A stretch of DNA of 64,000 bases, from assembly GCF_964019385.1 (NCBI RefSeq), contig NC_088650.1, positions 26,685,266 through 26,749,265 of the forward strand. The letters run 5' to 3'. Of this stretch, positions 35,658 to 50,425 are shown piece after piece. Under the pieces are notes generated by a model. That model had not been told where the DNA came from. It saw only the letters and a program-made list of their open reading frames with translations, and did no database searches. This DNA comes from Sycon ciliatum (taxonomy: Eukaryota > Porifera > Calcarea > Leucosolenida > Sycettidae). How positions within the stretch are numbered: position 1 is the stretch's first letter; each line of letters opens with the position of its first letter. The translations under genes and the position numbers were made by a program.

Positions 35658-36500
35658 AGTTACAGTTCGCATGTCACTCATGGAAGGATCCATGGGCTTA
35701 ACGCATCTGTCAACGAAATCCAGGCAGAAGAGCCGACAAAAGGCATCTCATTATTGTTAGAACGTATCGCAGTAAGAACAACTACGCAAGCGCAGCACAT
35801 TTTCCACAAGCATCAGCCATTCTTTCTTGTCTAGAGCCAGTTCAAAACAGTCAGAAATATCAATATTGGCGTGCTTTAGATCACTTTTAATATTGTCAAT
35901 CCATCTGAGATGGGGTCGGCCACGTGGGCGCTTGATGTCCCGGGTATTAATTGCCATCTCCAGTGCTTGGTAGGACGCTGAGTTACGTCCTTCGCGAACA
36001 ACATGGCCCAGCCAGAGCAGCCGACGTCTGCGACAGGTAGTGCTGACTGGGCCTTGTCGCGTTGAGGCGTACACCTTGGCATTCGACATGTGGTGAGGGT
36101 ACACCACACCAAGCAGGTACCGCAATTTTCTGCGGTGCCATGCGTCCAGCCGATTACTGAGTTGCTGTGTCAGGGCCCACAGTCCGCAGTTATACAACAG
36201 GATAGGCAAAATGAGGGCAGAGAACATACAAAGTCTGGAGCTCAGTTTATGACGCTTCCACGAAATGGAGCCGAACGCTCTATTCGCAGCACCTATTCTT
36301 GCCTGAATATCCTCTGCGGACCCCAACAAAGAGCCAAGCAGCTTGACAGATCGCCAAGAGGAGTCGGCTTTAGTTACTGTAATATATTGTGTTTTCTGAA
36401 TATTTAACATTAGGTTATCTTCTTTGAATTTTTCACTTGATTTCTCCACAATCTCCTCGAGTGAAAATTCAAAGAAGATAACCTAATGTTAAATATTCAG
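35658..36500 (-). mobile_element. 5'-truncated non-LTR retrotransposon with inverted 5' end
   Basis: Minus-strand frame 36449-35757 encodes the C-terminal part of an endonuclease/RT polyprotein: NIQKTQYITV, ALILPILLYNCGLWAL, a LLWLGHVVREG block, RPRGRPHLRW and a closing region without the catalytic YADD. A perfect 20-bp target-site duplication flanks it. At its 5' end, 36394-36438 and 36460-36503 are inverted copies (44 bp, one indel), as after twin priming or template switching during insertion. The frame is intact but far too short to act. Confidence 0.88.
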
Positions 36501-37601
36501 AAAATTTAAATAATAATAATTAAATGTTATATCCTCCTTATAGCTGCGTCTGGTGCCTGGGCATGGGCTGTATTGTTGCCAGCGGAAGCGGAAACTGGTA
36601 GTTCTGCAGTAGGCCATGCTGTGAGGTGCCCCGTACCTTCACAGACCCTGTGCACAATTATACAGCACACCTCAGGAAATTGATTTTGCACCTTGTGTTG
36701 AGTCTAATTAAGAATGTTATGTCAGTAACGTCACGTAACACCTAGCACCTGTGGATGGTGATGCCCATGCGTAGTATACATGTCAGTGCATATTTTACAA
36801 AGTGCAAGTGAATCAATCTGGAGATCATGTGATGCTAGTGAGAAGGAGCCATTTGCATGGTGGTTCACACCGGAAACCACTGTGCATCTGATTAGGCTTG
36901 AACTACACACGTACACGCATCCCAATTAGGCCAACTCAACATATCGTATGGCGTGACTTCAGTCTGCTTCAAGGAAATATTAATTGAAGGAAGCAATCTG
37001 AGAGGCTGCCACGTGCAAGTGTTGCTGAACCTCTTGCGTGTGGCACAAATCAAATGCTGGAAGAGAATCCTCATTGGACAAGAATGATGGAGCAGAGCAC
37101 CATCTCTTACATGTGGTATAGTATGGCGCGGCTCCCTGGCCAAAAAGACACACTGATCATGGTGGCTGCCATGACGCAGGACCCGGCGCCGGATGCAGTT
37201 TTTTATTGGTCCGGCCAAACCATAGCCTTTCATACTTTGAGTAGGATGTAGCGAGTATACATGACCTCCTCAGCAGTAAACATGCCGCGATTTGGTGGCA
37301 AAGAAGTTGGTCTGGTGGTGACCTGCCACGGGACCGGACCGGAGGGCGGGCTGTGGCATGCTGTCATCAGTGTGGCGCCATGACCTTCAGAGAGTAGTGA
37401 AACTACGCGGGTATTTTCATGGCTTCTCGTGACTACAATCAGGGCAGACTCTGATTGCCATCCGGCATACCCAACAATAGAGCCTAGAGGTTATGCGAAT
37501 GATTTCATGGGGTGAATCAGCGGAACCGCTTATGGGTGCTAAGTATGCAGCGCGAGTCGCTAGCGCATCGCAGTGCCACGACGTTGCCAAAGCACCTCAA
37601 C

Positions 37602-37953
37602 CAAGAGTCCATAACCCAAGAGTATGCAACTGTGATCTCTTATGGGCCAACCGCGCAGCGCGCTGCCTTCATTACATCATTCAGCTGCAGTCCGCGCACT
37701 GCGGAAAATCAAACACCACACTTTCCCTCTAGTTTGAAATGAACTTTCGTACGGAACTGGAGTTCACGCGCCAGAATTCAGAGATTGTGTAGGTACTGGA
37801 ACGAATCGAGCAAAAACGGATGGGCTCGTGCGAGAAATTGAGAGTTTGAATGCATGCTTTCAGAGCGTGATGAAGGCAAGTTACGTAATGAAGGCAGCGC
37901 GCCACGCATGCACCCATTATCACAGTTGCATACTCTTGGGTTATGGACTCTTG
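37602..37953. mobile_element. CAAGAG-family DNA element, copy B, 352 bp
   Basis: Ends CAAGAGTCCATAACCCAAGA and its inverse; AGTATGCAACTGTGAT and GCGCGCTGCCTTCATTACGT continue the inverted repeat to ~90 bp per arm. The perfect 7-bp duplication CCTCAAC flanks it (37595-37601, 37954-37960). Non-coding. Confidence 0.9.
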
Positions 37954-38209
37954 CCTCAACTGATGGTGCGATCGCATAAGCTCTATCTTATAATTATGGG
38001 ATGATAGTGATTCTCCACTCCCTAGCATTTTTTTTCACGGTTCATGTGAGACTCGGCTAGAGGCGGAGTTTTCCGTATCCGTAGAAACGCCACCACCCTC
38101 TATGGATCAAGGCACAGATGCAGCTCCTAAAGCGGTGGGAGGTGGGTAGATCAGCTCACCAGCAAGTGGTCAAAGACCGAAAATCCCATTCACTGCATCC
38201 ATGTTTTCC

Positions 38210-38360
38210 TCGCGCCAGGCCACGAGTTCCCAATTAACTGTGGGTCGCAGCACGGCTGTAAGAAATCCTTCCGCTTCTAAGCAGGACTTGAACCTGGTAC
38301 CCTCTGTTTCTCAATCATATGTGTTGTGATATGCTGTCACCCTACCAAGCAAGGCTTGTA
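38210..38360 (-). repeat. tRNA-derived SINE, copy 2
   Basis: Minus strand: GATTGAGAAACAGAGGGTACC, with box B GGTTCAAGTCC fitting the GGTTCRANYCC consensus, then TGCTTAGAAGCGGAAGGATT and GCTGCGACCCACAG. It matches copy 1 at 35250-35379, so this is a dispersed family. Confidence 0.7.
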
Positions 38361-40694
<2,334 letters not shown>

Positions 40695-43600
40695 ACTACA
40701 TCAGTAAATGCCAGTAGAGCACAATCTTGTCTGCACCGGGAGTAGATCGACAGGAATTTCATAACAATTTCATTACTGCATTGTACTCTAGAGTGATGTC
40801 ACTTGCTGGGGACAATTCACAGACCCTAGCTATGACCATGGACTGTCACTCATGCCTACGACTACCAGATACTAGTAAACATGCACTCATATAGATATCA
40901 TGGCAACCTTTTCTGGCACTGTGTACAATGTATGTGTGTGTGTGTGGGGGGGGGGGGGGGTGGAATGGATGCATGGTCCATATTACCATTTGTGAAAAGG
41001 CACTGTGACAAAACTCCCAAATGGAAAATTCGAAACACACTCACAGCTACAATGTCAATGTACATGTTTCACTTGTTGTTGCCAGCAGCAAGCCGCCAGG
41101 GTACGTTACAAGATACAACGCCACACAATGGCCAAGCAGTGTGTTTAGTATTCACGTATAAAACACGTCTTCGCCTCTGCCACCGGCACGTCAGGGTCAC
41201 ACATTTGGGCAGTACTAGAAGCACAAGTATCTTTTTAAAGAGCCTCGACGGTGAAATGGTTTCTAGAATGCTCCCTGTCAGAGGACATGCTGTCACGTGG
41301 CTATGCTGTGAGATGTGCCAAACAGGAAGGGTGCCAAACTACGTTCACTGCACTGCCCTGATCTGCCGCACTTGACTTGAAGAACTAACTTCAGGGCTCA
41401 CAGTCCAATACAAAAGCGTCGAGTCGCGCACGGCTTTGCGCGGATGTCACGTGATGACAACTGACCAATCACAGGCCTCTATTCTCCTCTATTCTCAAAT
41501 CTTTGATCTAGTCCACTACATCGGCCCTGATGTCCACGAAGCTGGGATTCGCTATGCTGATTCAAAACCCCCAAACTCAGTGATCTACCGCAGCGTTTCA
41601 CCATTTTCCCTCCAGTTTTCCGGCACGGATTAGCCAAAGTCTGGTCGTTTTGGCTTCGATTTCGGCACAGCAATCGGAAAAGTGATCGGTAAATGTCTGG
41701 AGAATTCCACGCTGAAAAAAATAAGCCATAGATGATCAAAATCCGCCAAGAATGAGATGTAGTGGACATTTTTGAGTGAGTGCCACTCAGCGCGCAGAAC
41801 GCCAAAAGTGCAAAAGCAGCACCAGATCAAACAACAAGAAAAACGCATGCATGCAGCGGAACAGCAACGCGCGCGCCGTCCAACAGAAAATCATTGCGCA
41901 CAGATTTTTCAGTGTTCTCTCCTCAGTTCGCCCGCGGAGTTGGTTGCTGTGCTTTCGTTCTCGCTGGAGTTCTTGTGGCAGCGCATTTCGCCATCATGGA
42001 GGAACTGGTACCTCTGGAAACCTGGCCTTCAGTGGCCCTCAACTAACGCCTGGCGGATTTGCTGGTCCCGTTCGCCTCCATCCGATCAGCAGCTCTGTGT
42101 GGTATGTTCTCGGCGTTACCTGCCTGGCGAGCTCTGACTCGTTTGTTTGTCTTCTTACCTGTGGAACATCGCGATCGCTCATTGTAGCATCAGCATTTGG
42201 TCGAACAGCGGCTACATGACATGAATTTCCTGGGACTAGCACAGGTTGCCTGTCGCCTTCTCCTTCGGTGGACCAATTCTACAAGGCACAGTGAAAGGCA
42301 AGTCGTTGCCGAGGGCTGGCAGTAACTGTTCAGTGTTGCAGTGCAATTCCCAGTGCAAATAATAAAGCAAACTATTTCCACTGGAGTATGCACGATCGTA
42401 AAAGCACAAGATCGAGACGAACGGAAACGAGAATGGTTTGACACTGCATGCCAAGAGAAGGCGAGGAAAGGACAGGTCCGACCAAAATATCGCGAACATC
42501 GGCTCTGCAAGACAAGAACAGGCTACTCAAGCCAAGGTTCTTTCTCTTCTTTGTTCTGTTGGGATGCGTAGGATGTACACGATCGTGCTCTCGTGGGGTC
42601 ACGCGACTCACGTGCACCAAACCCGCCCTCGCACGACGCTTTTGTCGATCCTGCATACCGACTGTGAGCCCTGAACTTGTTACTTGCACGAGGAGGGACA
42701 AGAAAAGGAAGGATGCACCCAATGCAGCTATCGCCTGTACTGATGCACATTTTGTTCCTGGGACTGTCCCAGATTCCTCGTGATTGCTCAGCATGAATTA
42801 GCAAAGCGAAACTGACAGTGTGTATCGGCGCATACAGCATTGCCAAGCCAGGGGCCCAGTTTTCCCTGTGATAGAATCTGAATCTGATGATTTTACTTCG
42901 AAGTATGCACCAACTGTCGCGAGGAGGCACCGCCTAAGTGCATGTCTACTGAACAGGAACCCCTTCCAAGCCTAGGCCTCTAGCATACAGATTACAGCCA
43001 GTGCACAGAAGCTCACTAGTACTACTCCGTATACAGCTGAAAGGCGACGAAATGCCCTACTCCAACTGCACAATGCCCTGCCCTTTTAGTTCATTGGTCA
43101 ATAGTGGATACCATAGTAACCATACCATACCATACTCCCAGACCCAGCCACACATGTAGAGGGGACGGTTTCAAATAGGACATAGGTTGCAAACCGGAAC
43201 GGACTCAATATTCACTTTCTCTCTTGGTATTTTGATTAGAAAACATATGTCACAGTGAGACTACGATGTGTTCTACTCCGAGCCAAAATTTCATGGCTCT
43301 GCGATGACCAGAAGCGCCATATCAAGCAGGTGAGTTTTTGACGTGTTGCTTCGCACTGCGACTTGAGTTTTACGACTTTCGAAAAATCAACTTCTTGTCG
43401 CACGTAAACAGCGGCTCGCCTCTCGCCAATAAAGCACCGCATACCAATCAAAACTAATGGAAGCACACACAAGGCTTATTGTTACTCTGTACTGGCCGCC
43501 GTGGAGCGATAGCAATTACCTAATTTCAGACCCAGAGTGAATTTGACGTGCACTCTAAAACGTGTCCGGTTTGGAGCCACCTCTGATTTGAACTTTTTTG

Positions 43601-44321
43601 AAGCGAAAAATTGGGCAACTTGGAGGCAATGGGTCAACGCAAAGGAGTGGCTCAGTTCGATTGACTCTGGCCCCAGAGCAAACTTCAACATGCCAGTTTC
43701 CTTCCACAAACATATTTCGAGTGAAAAATCAACGCTGATGATCGGTTTGGGTCTATACAAATTTGGCTGTCAAAACGTCCCGGTATCGAGCCGTCTCCTC
43801 TACATTGTATGCGTACATGCACAGGTTTCACACAAGCAATATCTACTAGACATGCATGTGCACTGCACACGTAACAAAAGACCATCCCGTACATATACAT
43901 ATACCCGCAGGAGTCATCTCCCTCTCAGATCATTCCCCCCGGATGATGCAGAGATACTCTGGAGCCTCACCCCTGGGCAAGGCTGATGAACTTTCATTAA
44001 AGACACTAGGCCACCAGCATGCCCTCCTGTTTTCTATACAGTTCATCACTTATCTGACTATTTCTGGCCAGAGATCACAGACTCTCGCAATTCATGTATC
44101 CCGGATAAGAAAGGGTTGTCCCGCACTCCTTTGTGTACATCATTCAGGACCACCACACGCCGCCACGCTGTAGGGCACTATGCACATGGCATGTGATAGA
44201 CTGATAAGCTACATAAATAAAACAATGCGTCATTAAATTTTCACAGTGTCAAGTGTGCCACATGTACTCGCGAAACTGATTCAGGAGAATTCACTGGCAG
44301 GGGATGATTGGTGCAGTGGTG

Positions 44322-44358
44322 TGCTAGTACTAGTACTAGTACTAGTACTAGTACTAGT
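44322..44358. repeat. (CTAGTA)n hexamer repeat
   Basis: Six perfect copies of CTAGTA. The word CTAGTAC is also common elsewhere in the window. Confidence 0.92.
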
Positions 44359-45351
44359 ATGCATAGCACAGAACTGGAGCTGTACACTGTACATCTACAT
44401 AGTCTCAAGCTTTGCTAGAACTCATAACCATGATAACTGTGCACTTGTACTGATGATAAACAGTCATCTCGTGACTGTCCCCAGCTTCTGAAGTACACTG
44501 AATTGCAATGTCAGCAGGAACACTAGTTCATGCATGGTATGCCGCAGCACATGTACATGCACATGCAGAAGCTCAACAGGATGGGAGGCAGCCGCCATTG
44601 CGGAACAAACAGCGGACATTCCAATGGTGTGGCACTGACCAACACTATAGCAGTTTAAGTGGTAGTCTTCACTCTTCTGCTCAACGACAGTGTTTGCCGG
44701 TACATAATCACTTTGTACCTGTACTACCCTGCCCCCAGGCCCTAAAGGTGATGCACTTTGGGGTGTATAAGACTTGGTTTTGTGAACACGGCTACACTGA
44801 GTGCAATTGCCAATTATTGCGTAATTGCTGACATAGCTATACTGCAACACTTCCACACAGTCATCACTGCAATGATCTCTATCCCCCTGGTTTAGGTGGC
44901 TATCAGCACAAAGTCATACTAGCAACGATGCCTTCCTACAGGCAGGCGTGAGTTGCACCAGTTGCTCCACAAATGCACGTTGTATGGATGCCTTTCTAAG
45001 TTTATATTTGTGACCTGAGAGCTTCACATCGGGCAGCAGCCTCTGGCAATTGCGCATCCTGCTGCACATTCCACACTGTTCACAAGCCGCAGTTGCTGTG
45101 GCTTCCGCTCGTTTCGATATGATGACACCTAGTTTTGCCTTTGTAGAAAACAAACATTACCCTTTTGGGATGGCTTTCCGTAATGGTGGAGGTGAGGGCA
45201 GTTACATTGCATCTCCACCAGTGGGGGCCACAGTCATTTTGGTCCATCCTTGTATCACTCGGTGGCACCTGTGACCAGTCACGCGTACATTATAGCGGAG
45301 TACATGATTGTACATGGCTGTATACAATCATGTACTTGTAATAATTATTAT

Positions 45352-45452
45352 GTGTGGGGGTACCTGGGGTGGGGGTACCTGGGGTGGAGGTACCTGGGGT
45401 GGGGGTGGGCATGGGTGGGGGTGGGCATGGATGGGGGTGGGCATGGATGGGC
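45352..45452. repeat. G-rich minisatellites
   Basis: Three copies of a 15-mer GGGTACCTGGGGTGG, then three copies of an 18-mer containing GGGGGTGGGCATGGATGG. Strong G-quadruplex potential (inference). Confidence 0.85.
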
Positions 45453-46720
45453 CCCGGGAACGGGTGGACATCTCCGAAGCCCTGGCACAGGGTGTCTGTT
45501 TATGTGCAGTGTGGATTGTACATGCACGTATTGTCACGACAAAGGTGAAGGGCACGAACGACAAGCATTTGAGTTCTCTTCATCCACGTTCACTTACCGG
45601 TACTGTTTTGCCGTCCCCTGGGAGTGGGCAGTGGGAGATGCCACCGAATACCAAGTCCTGGGTGCGCCGGCCGTGTGCTCCTGCTAGCGACTCGGAATCT
45701 GGACATCCGCGTACCGCGACACAACTACACTGTGTTTGAACTTCAATAGGTTCACGGCCAGTCCATCCAAGTCTTTCGACGGCAGGACGGCCACACATCT
45801 GCTGCCGCTGCCGCAAAGCTGAGCAGGTGTTTGGCATTGTGGTGATGGGCCGGCAAAGCAAACACAACAATATTATCATTATTTTGTAGGCAGCACGCAC
45901 GCGCCCGCTAACCCAGCAGATAACCAACACTCAGTCTCAGTGTTGTGCAGTCATGTAGATCTACTAGAGTACAGACACGATGTAGCTCTGAAAGTAACAA
46001 GGTGACTTAGCCCCGGTGCGCTAGCGAGATTTTTTCGCATTCCGAGACGAATGCCATAGATCTACCAGATGAACGTCACTCAGGGAAGCCGACGAATGAA
46101 GAGATATCAACTAACTAATACTTTATAGTTTCTTGGAAAACCAGGCCTTAGACTTAGAGCTGCGAACACATCGTCCACACATTGTACACTATAGAACTAG
46201 AAGTGCGAACGTAAGAACTAGAAGGCTCTGGCGGATGCTTTCAAGGCTTGCATTTGTGCGCGTAAACTTTTATCAGTCTAGCCTAGGCTCTAGGCCTATG
46301 AAAGGATTGGCGGTGTTACTTCGTCTCTGTCAGCGTCACAGTTTGTGCTAGCTACATTGTACATTGTAACTTTTGTAAGTATTAGTTAGCTGTAAACTGA
46401 GCTATAATGGATGCACGTGGGGACACATAACTTGCCGCAAATCTCACTCCTCTGTCGCTGTGTCAGGTGATGTCGCTCACTTTGAAAGTAATTTTGGACG
46501 TTCTAATTATTTTGGAAGTGAAACGTGAAAATGTCACGTTTCTTACGGTTTCAAGTCTCACTAACATAAAAAAAGTATTTCATACATCATACATCATACT
46601 CATAGCAAGTGAGGCTTCTCACGGGCATGATACTGTTGCCACCGGATACTGCTGACAAACACAAGGACATGACTCTCGTCCCCTAAGAGTAAGACTGAGA
46701 TTAGTAAGAGTTTTAAAGAT

Positions 46721-46746
46721 CAAGAGTACACGAGCCTGCACTCTTG
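46721..46746. other. Weak candidate CAAGAG micro-remnant
   Basis: CAAGAGTACA..GCACTCTTG, 26 bp, with 7-bp inverted ends. The flanks TAAAGAT and GTAAGAT agree at only five positions. It could be chance. Confidence 0.25.
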
Positions 46747-47234
46747 GTAAGATCAAGACTAACAAGACGAAGACAGAGCGACTGGCCGAAATTAAAAAAA
46801 AACAAACAAAAAACAGAGCAGCTACCGCAGTACTGTACTGACATACCCCCAAAACACCCCCTGCAACGCCCCACAAGCTATGCCACCAACTGTTACCATG
46901 GTTACTGCCACGCGCTCGATATATGAGTGTGACTGTCGATTCGTCGATTCGTCAAGTACATGATGTAGTCGTTTACGGTCGGCAGTCAAGTCGACCGGTA
47001 CTCGCGTAGCGTCAGGCAGATAGCAAGGGGCCGGGCCGCCGGGCCGCCGGGGTCTACATTATTGTAGTACTGGTATTACCAGATTACTGGTAGGGACTCG
47101 AGCAAAGTGCAGGGAGTCTTTCACCGGGTCCCTGACCAAGATCAGTAGGCTGGTATGGAGAGAGAGAGTCTAGCCTGGGCGACACCCAACCCAACATCCC
47201 GCCACAGAACCTCTGATACTAGCGGTAACAGTAA

Positions 47235-47658
47235 AGCGGGATTCACAGAAGCTTTTTTGCGATGCGACACGCGATGCGACGCGATCTGCGACGGACGCGT
47301 GCGATGCGAACTCGCGAAATACCATTCACAGAAGAAGTCAACGATGCGACAAAGTTTTGCTGATTTGGGTACGCCACCATGATATTCGCGCGGTTTGACA
47401 CAACTTGAAAAAATTTATAGGCAACTCTTGCACCTTTGTACAACTTTGCTGTAGAAAAGGTCAAAATCGTACACCAAATCGCTTGTCGCATCGCATCGCA
47501 TCGCAAAAGTTGAGCCAAGCTCAACTTCTGCGATGGCCTGCGATGGCCCAGTTGCGGCAGTTGCGTGGGGTGCGACATGGCTGCGATTTGGGGTTTTCCC
47601 GGTTTCGCGTCTGTCGCATCGCGTGTCGCATCGCAAAAAAGCTTCTGTGAATCCCGCT
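47235..47658. mobile_element. PIF/Harbinger-like MITE, TAA duplication
   Basis: Inverted ends AGCGGGATTCACAGAAGCTT extend through TTTTGCGATGCGACACGCGA (over 40 bp, nearly perfect). The 3-bp TAA flanks both sides, matching the TWA target of PIF/Harbinger (known). The interior repeats GCGATG words, and there is no transposase. Its right border shares bases with the TTAA of the next element. Confidence 0.8.
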
Positions 47659-49821
47659 TAAGGTGGGACACCACCATTCGCGGCCCATATCAGACCGCAT
47701 ACAATTGAAATAGGCATATCATGAAAACGGATTGGCAGATTGCCTTCAAATTTTCTATGTTCAATCACTATATACTGCTCCACAATGTAGGCACCAAAGA
47801 GAGAATTTACAGGTCATCCAAGTAATGATTGATGGGCTACACAATTTCTTTACGGGTGCGCGCAAACAGCAATTTTTTTGGACAACTTTGCAGCAAGATG
47901 TACCAACACAGACAGTTCCAAAATGCAGCAAAACCCAGTCCATATGCCTATGCAGGGAATGAACTACAATGAGCTCTATCTGACAGGTATTACTACCCCA
48001 AATGCAGAGACAAAACAGGACGAGCGCAAAACGCGTAAAATAGAAGGCACTGTGGGAGCTCAAAATCCAATGTAAAAGGTCCTATGATCACCATTGTAGT
48101 TCAATCCCTGCGCAACAAGTCACTGATTCCAAAAATGTATGGGTTGATAGGTCTAAAATAAACACACTAGCCGCAATCATGTCCAAGAAGGCAGAAAAAG
48201 GCCAAAAAGCACAAACATTTAGGTGTCTTTTTCATAGATTCTAAGACTATTGTTCCAACTAAAACCCACCAGCCTCGTATGTGACACCCTCAGCTTCCAC
48301 AATCTGCTCCTCAATTCCCTTCCTGCACCTCCTCCTTTGTTTCCTTCGCTGTTTTTCCTCCTGCTTCATCTTCTTCTCAGCCTTGGCCACTCTAATACTA
48401 TCCTCCAACATGAGCTGGCGTTCTGCAAAAAAGCCAGGTGCGGTTGCAGAGAGGGATATGGCCCGACTTCCACTTCTCATACTCGTCAGCTGTGACTTAA
48501 CTATGCGCCTGGCGAGCTTACCACAAGCTGAAGCCATGGCAGTACTTGGAAGCTAGATGCACGTCAAGGACCTTCCCGACTTGCCAGTCAATTGCCGTAA
48601 ACGCACCGTGTAGGGAGGAAAACCCGCGCTTCATTCACGTACCATCATAGGTGACAGCAGTTATATGCTTAGGCTTGTCCATTGTCTTGTTCATCTGCTG
48701 CTTCGTTCATGCTGATTTGCGCAACTGACCTTGCTGCCTTGCACAATGCTCGCTGGTGCCGCTGGAATGCAGATAGCTGAACAGGTGGGGCAAATTCATG
48801 AGGCCGCAAAAATTTGCCAGCCAACATGGCCAATTCCCAGAGTGCGCGATGCCAGAACACTGCGGCGATTGCACTCATAAAACCGTCCTGACTTCTCCAC
48901 CACTGGCAGGCTGGTGCCTGCTGAACACTGGCTCTTCATTGCAGCATGTGATTCTGACAGTGGATGCAAGGCCAGAACGTGCAGTTTCAGCAATGGTCAG
49001 CTCACCTCCACAGTATTTATACGAGCAAGCAGAGAAAATCAAATTTCGTAAACAATTCAAGTCCAGTGGCGTCTGAATCACAACTTTCAGCGATTGGGCC
49101 ATGAAAGTCCTCAGAGAACGAGGAATCACTCGAGGGAGCAACTGTCTGAGTTCGAGGCCAGCGCACATCCATCAAAGCTCTCCTCCGAATCCGACTCACT
49201 ATCGCTCAGTTGAATCCATTAATTTTTATTATGATCACTGTATTCTTATTTTTGGAACGCCATCGTACAACTTGCGCTTCGAGGCGGACTCTGGCACTGC
49301 TTCAGCTTCATAAACTCCCTCAGCAGCTTCCTGGACAGGTGCAGTGAGAATCTTCTCTTTGCAGGACGCTTGCACGACCTGCTCTTCTTGTTCCCCATTG
49401 TGCACATGCATGGTGCATCGCGCTCGAAACTGCAAGAGCAAAGAAGTCCTTTGGGAAAGAATTTTTGCACTTTTTTTGCACGTGGCACGGGTCACTGCTG
49501 CCATGGCAACAAAATTTGGAAGTAAAAGCGCTTCAAAACTCCCAAACTCCACGGCCACAATCTTGACAGCTCTTTTTGTGCACGATCGAGCATCGCGATG
49601 TGTACAAAAATTTTCAACTTTTTAGTGTACGAACATCGATGTGTACAAATTTTTCAAATATTTTCAAATTTCAAACGGTCATAAGACTGCAACGGTTGGT
49701 CCGAATCGCTTCAAATTTGGAATACTGACACTTCAGGGCATATGCTTTGATTTCCAATAGCAAAAAGGTGACAAATCGAAAGTTGATTTTTTGACCCCTG
49801 GAAGGTGGTGTCCCACCTTAA
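47658..49821. mobile_element. Kolobok/Mutator-like transposon relic with TTAA ends
   Basis: TTAA at 47658-47661 and 49818-49821; the next 14 bases GGTGGGACACCACC are inverted exactly at the other end. It carries on the minus strand the broken transposase described at 48259-49560. TTAA duplication is the Kolobok habit; the protein is of the kind annotated as Mutator-like transposase in animals (known). Confidence 0.85.
48259..49560 (-). pseudogene. Mutator-like/Kolobok transposase, multiply broken
   Basis: Fragments in the right order on the minus strand: SASKRKLYDGVPKIR (~49270), a zinc-ribbon-like CGGELTIAETARSGLAS..CC (~49000), FYECNRRSVLASRTLGIGHVGWQIF (~48840), then AVTYDGT-stop-MKRGFSSLHGAF..TGKVLD-type catalytic block (TGA at 48635-48637 where Trp is usual), and a basic coiled tail ending EGVTYEAGGF with a stop at 48259. 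Frames change at least three times between blocks. Non-functional. Confidence 0.85.
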
Positions 49822-49972
49822 GAGTTATCAGCGAGGTACTAACGTTACCGTCTCTCCACGATGTGAAAATTCCTTCTAGAGTCTCGTGTGGTGAGAGCCT
49901 ACAATGCATGCAAAGACTGTACAGGGTGTCACGTGATTTACTGCATTAGTTTGGAAGTACTACTACTAGTAC

Positions 49973-49995
49973 CAAGAGTAGTTTATCTACTCTTG
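49973..49995. other. Possible 23-bp CAAGAG micro-remnant with perfect 7-bp flanks
   Basis: CAAGAGTAG and CTACTCTTG enclose five bases, and CTAGTAC stands directly on both sides (49966-49972, 49996-50002), as a 7-bp target duplication would. Caution: CTAGTA words are frequent here, so coincidence is possible. Confidence 0.4.
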
Positions 49996-50189
49996 CTAGT
50001 ACATGTACACGTGACGTACACAGTCATGTAACGCTTCATAACACCACAGGAATGATTGTGATCATTTTTAGTTTTCGGCACGGTCAGAGAAACTGCTGCC
50101 ACGCTGCAGCTCGTATGACTCCCCTCCGTGTTTTATATTAATACGGTAGCTAGCTGTTTGTTTCGCACACGTGGGTGTGCATTCCGATG

Positions 50190-50425
50190 TGTGTTCCATT
50201 GTTGTCAAGTCTTTGCTTGACTCTTGAGTCTTGTCCGATGTGAGTTCCATGTTGTCAAGTCTTTGCTGGACGCTTGAGTCTTGTCCGATGTGAGTTCCAT
50301 GTTGTCAAGTCTTTGCTGGACTCTTGAGTCTTGTCCGATGTGAGTTCCATGTTGTCAAGTCTTTGCTGGACTCTTGAGTCTTGTCCGATGTGTGTTCCAT
50401 TGTCCCCAAGTCTTGTCACGGTTTT
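50190..50425. repeat. 50-bp tandem repeat, about 4.6 copies
   Basis: Contiguous units containing TTCCATGTTGTCAAGTCTTT, GCTGGACTCTTGAGTCTTGT and CCGATGTGAG. There are no spacers. Each has the small palindrome GACTCTTGAGTC in most copies. Confidence 0.93.

Noticed and set aside
41772-42219. Overlapping 120-147-codon frames on the plus strand
   Set aside because: No recognisable domain, no splice-consistent continuation and three overlapping frames open at once; not enough to call a gene.
42372-42930. Overlapping 110-140-codon frames on both strands
   Set aside because: Same reason: no motif, no conserved partner, and opposite strands equally open.
50190-50425. CRISPR-like regular repeats
   Set aside because: The 50-bp units are contiguous without spacers, and the window is eukaryotic; this is a minisatellite.
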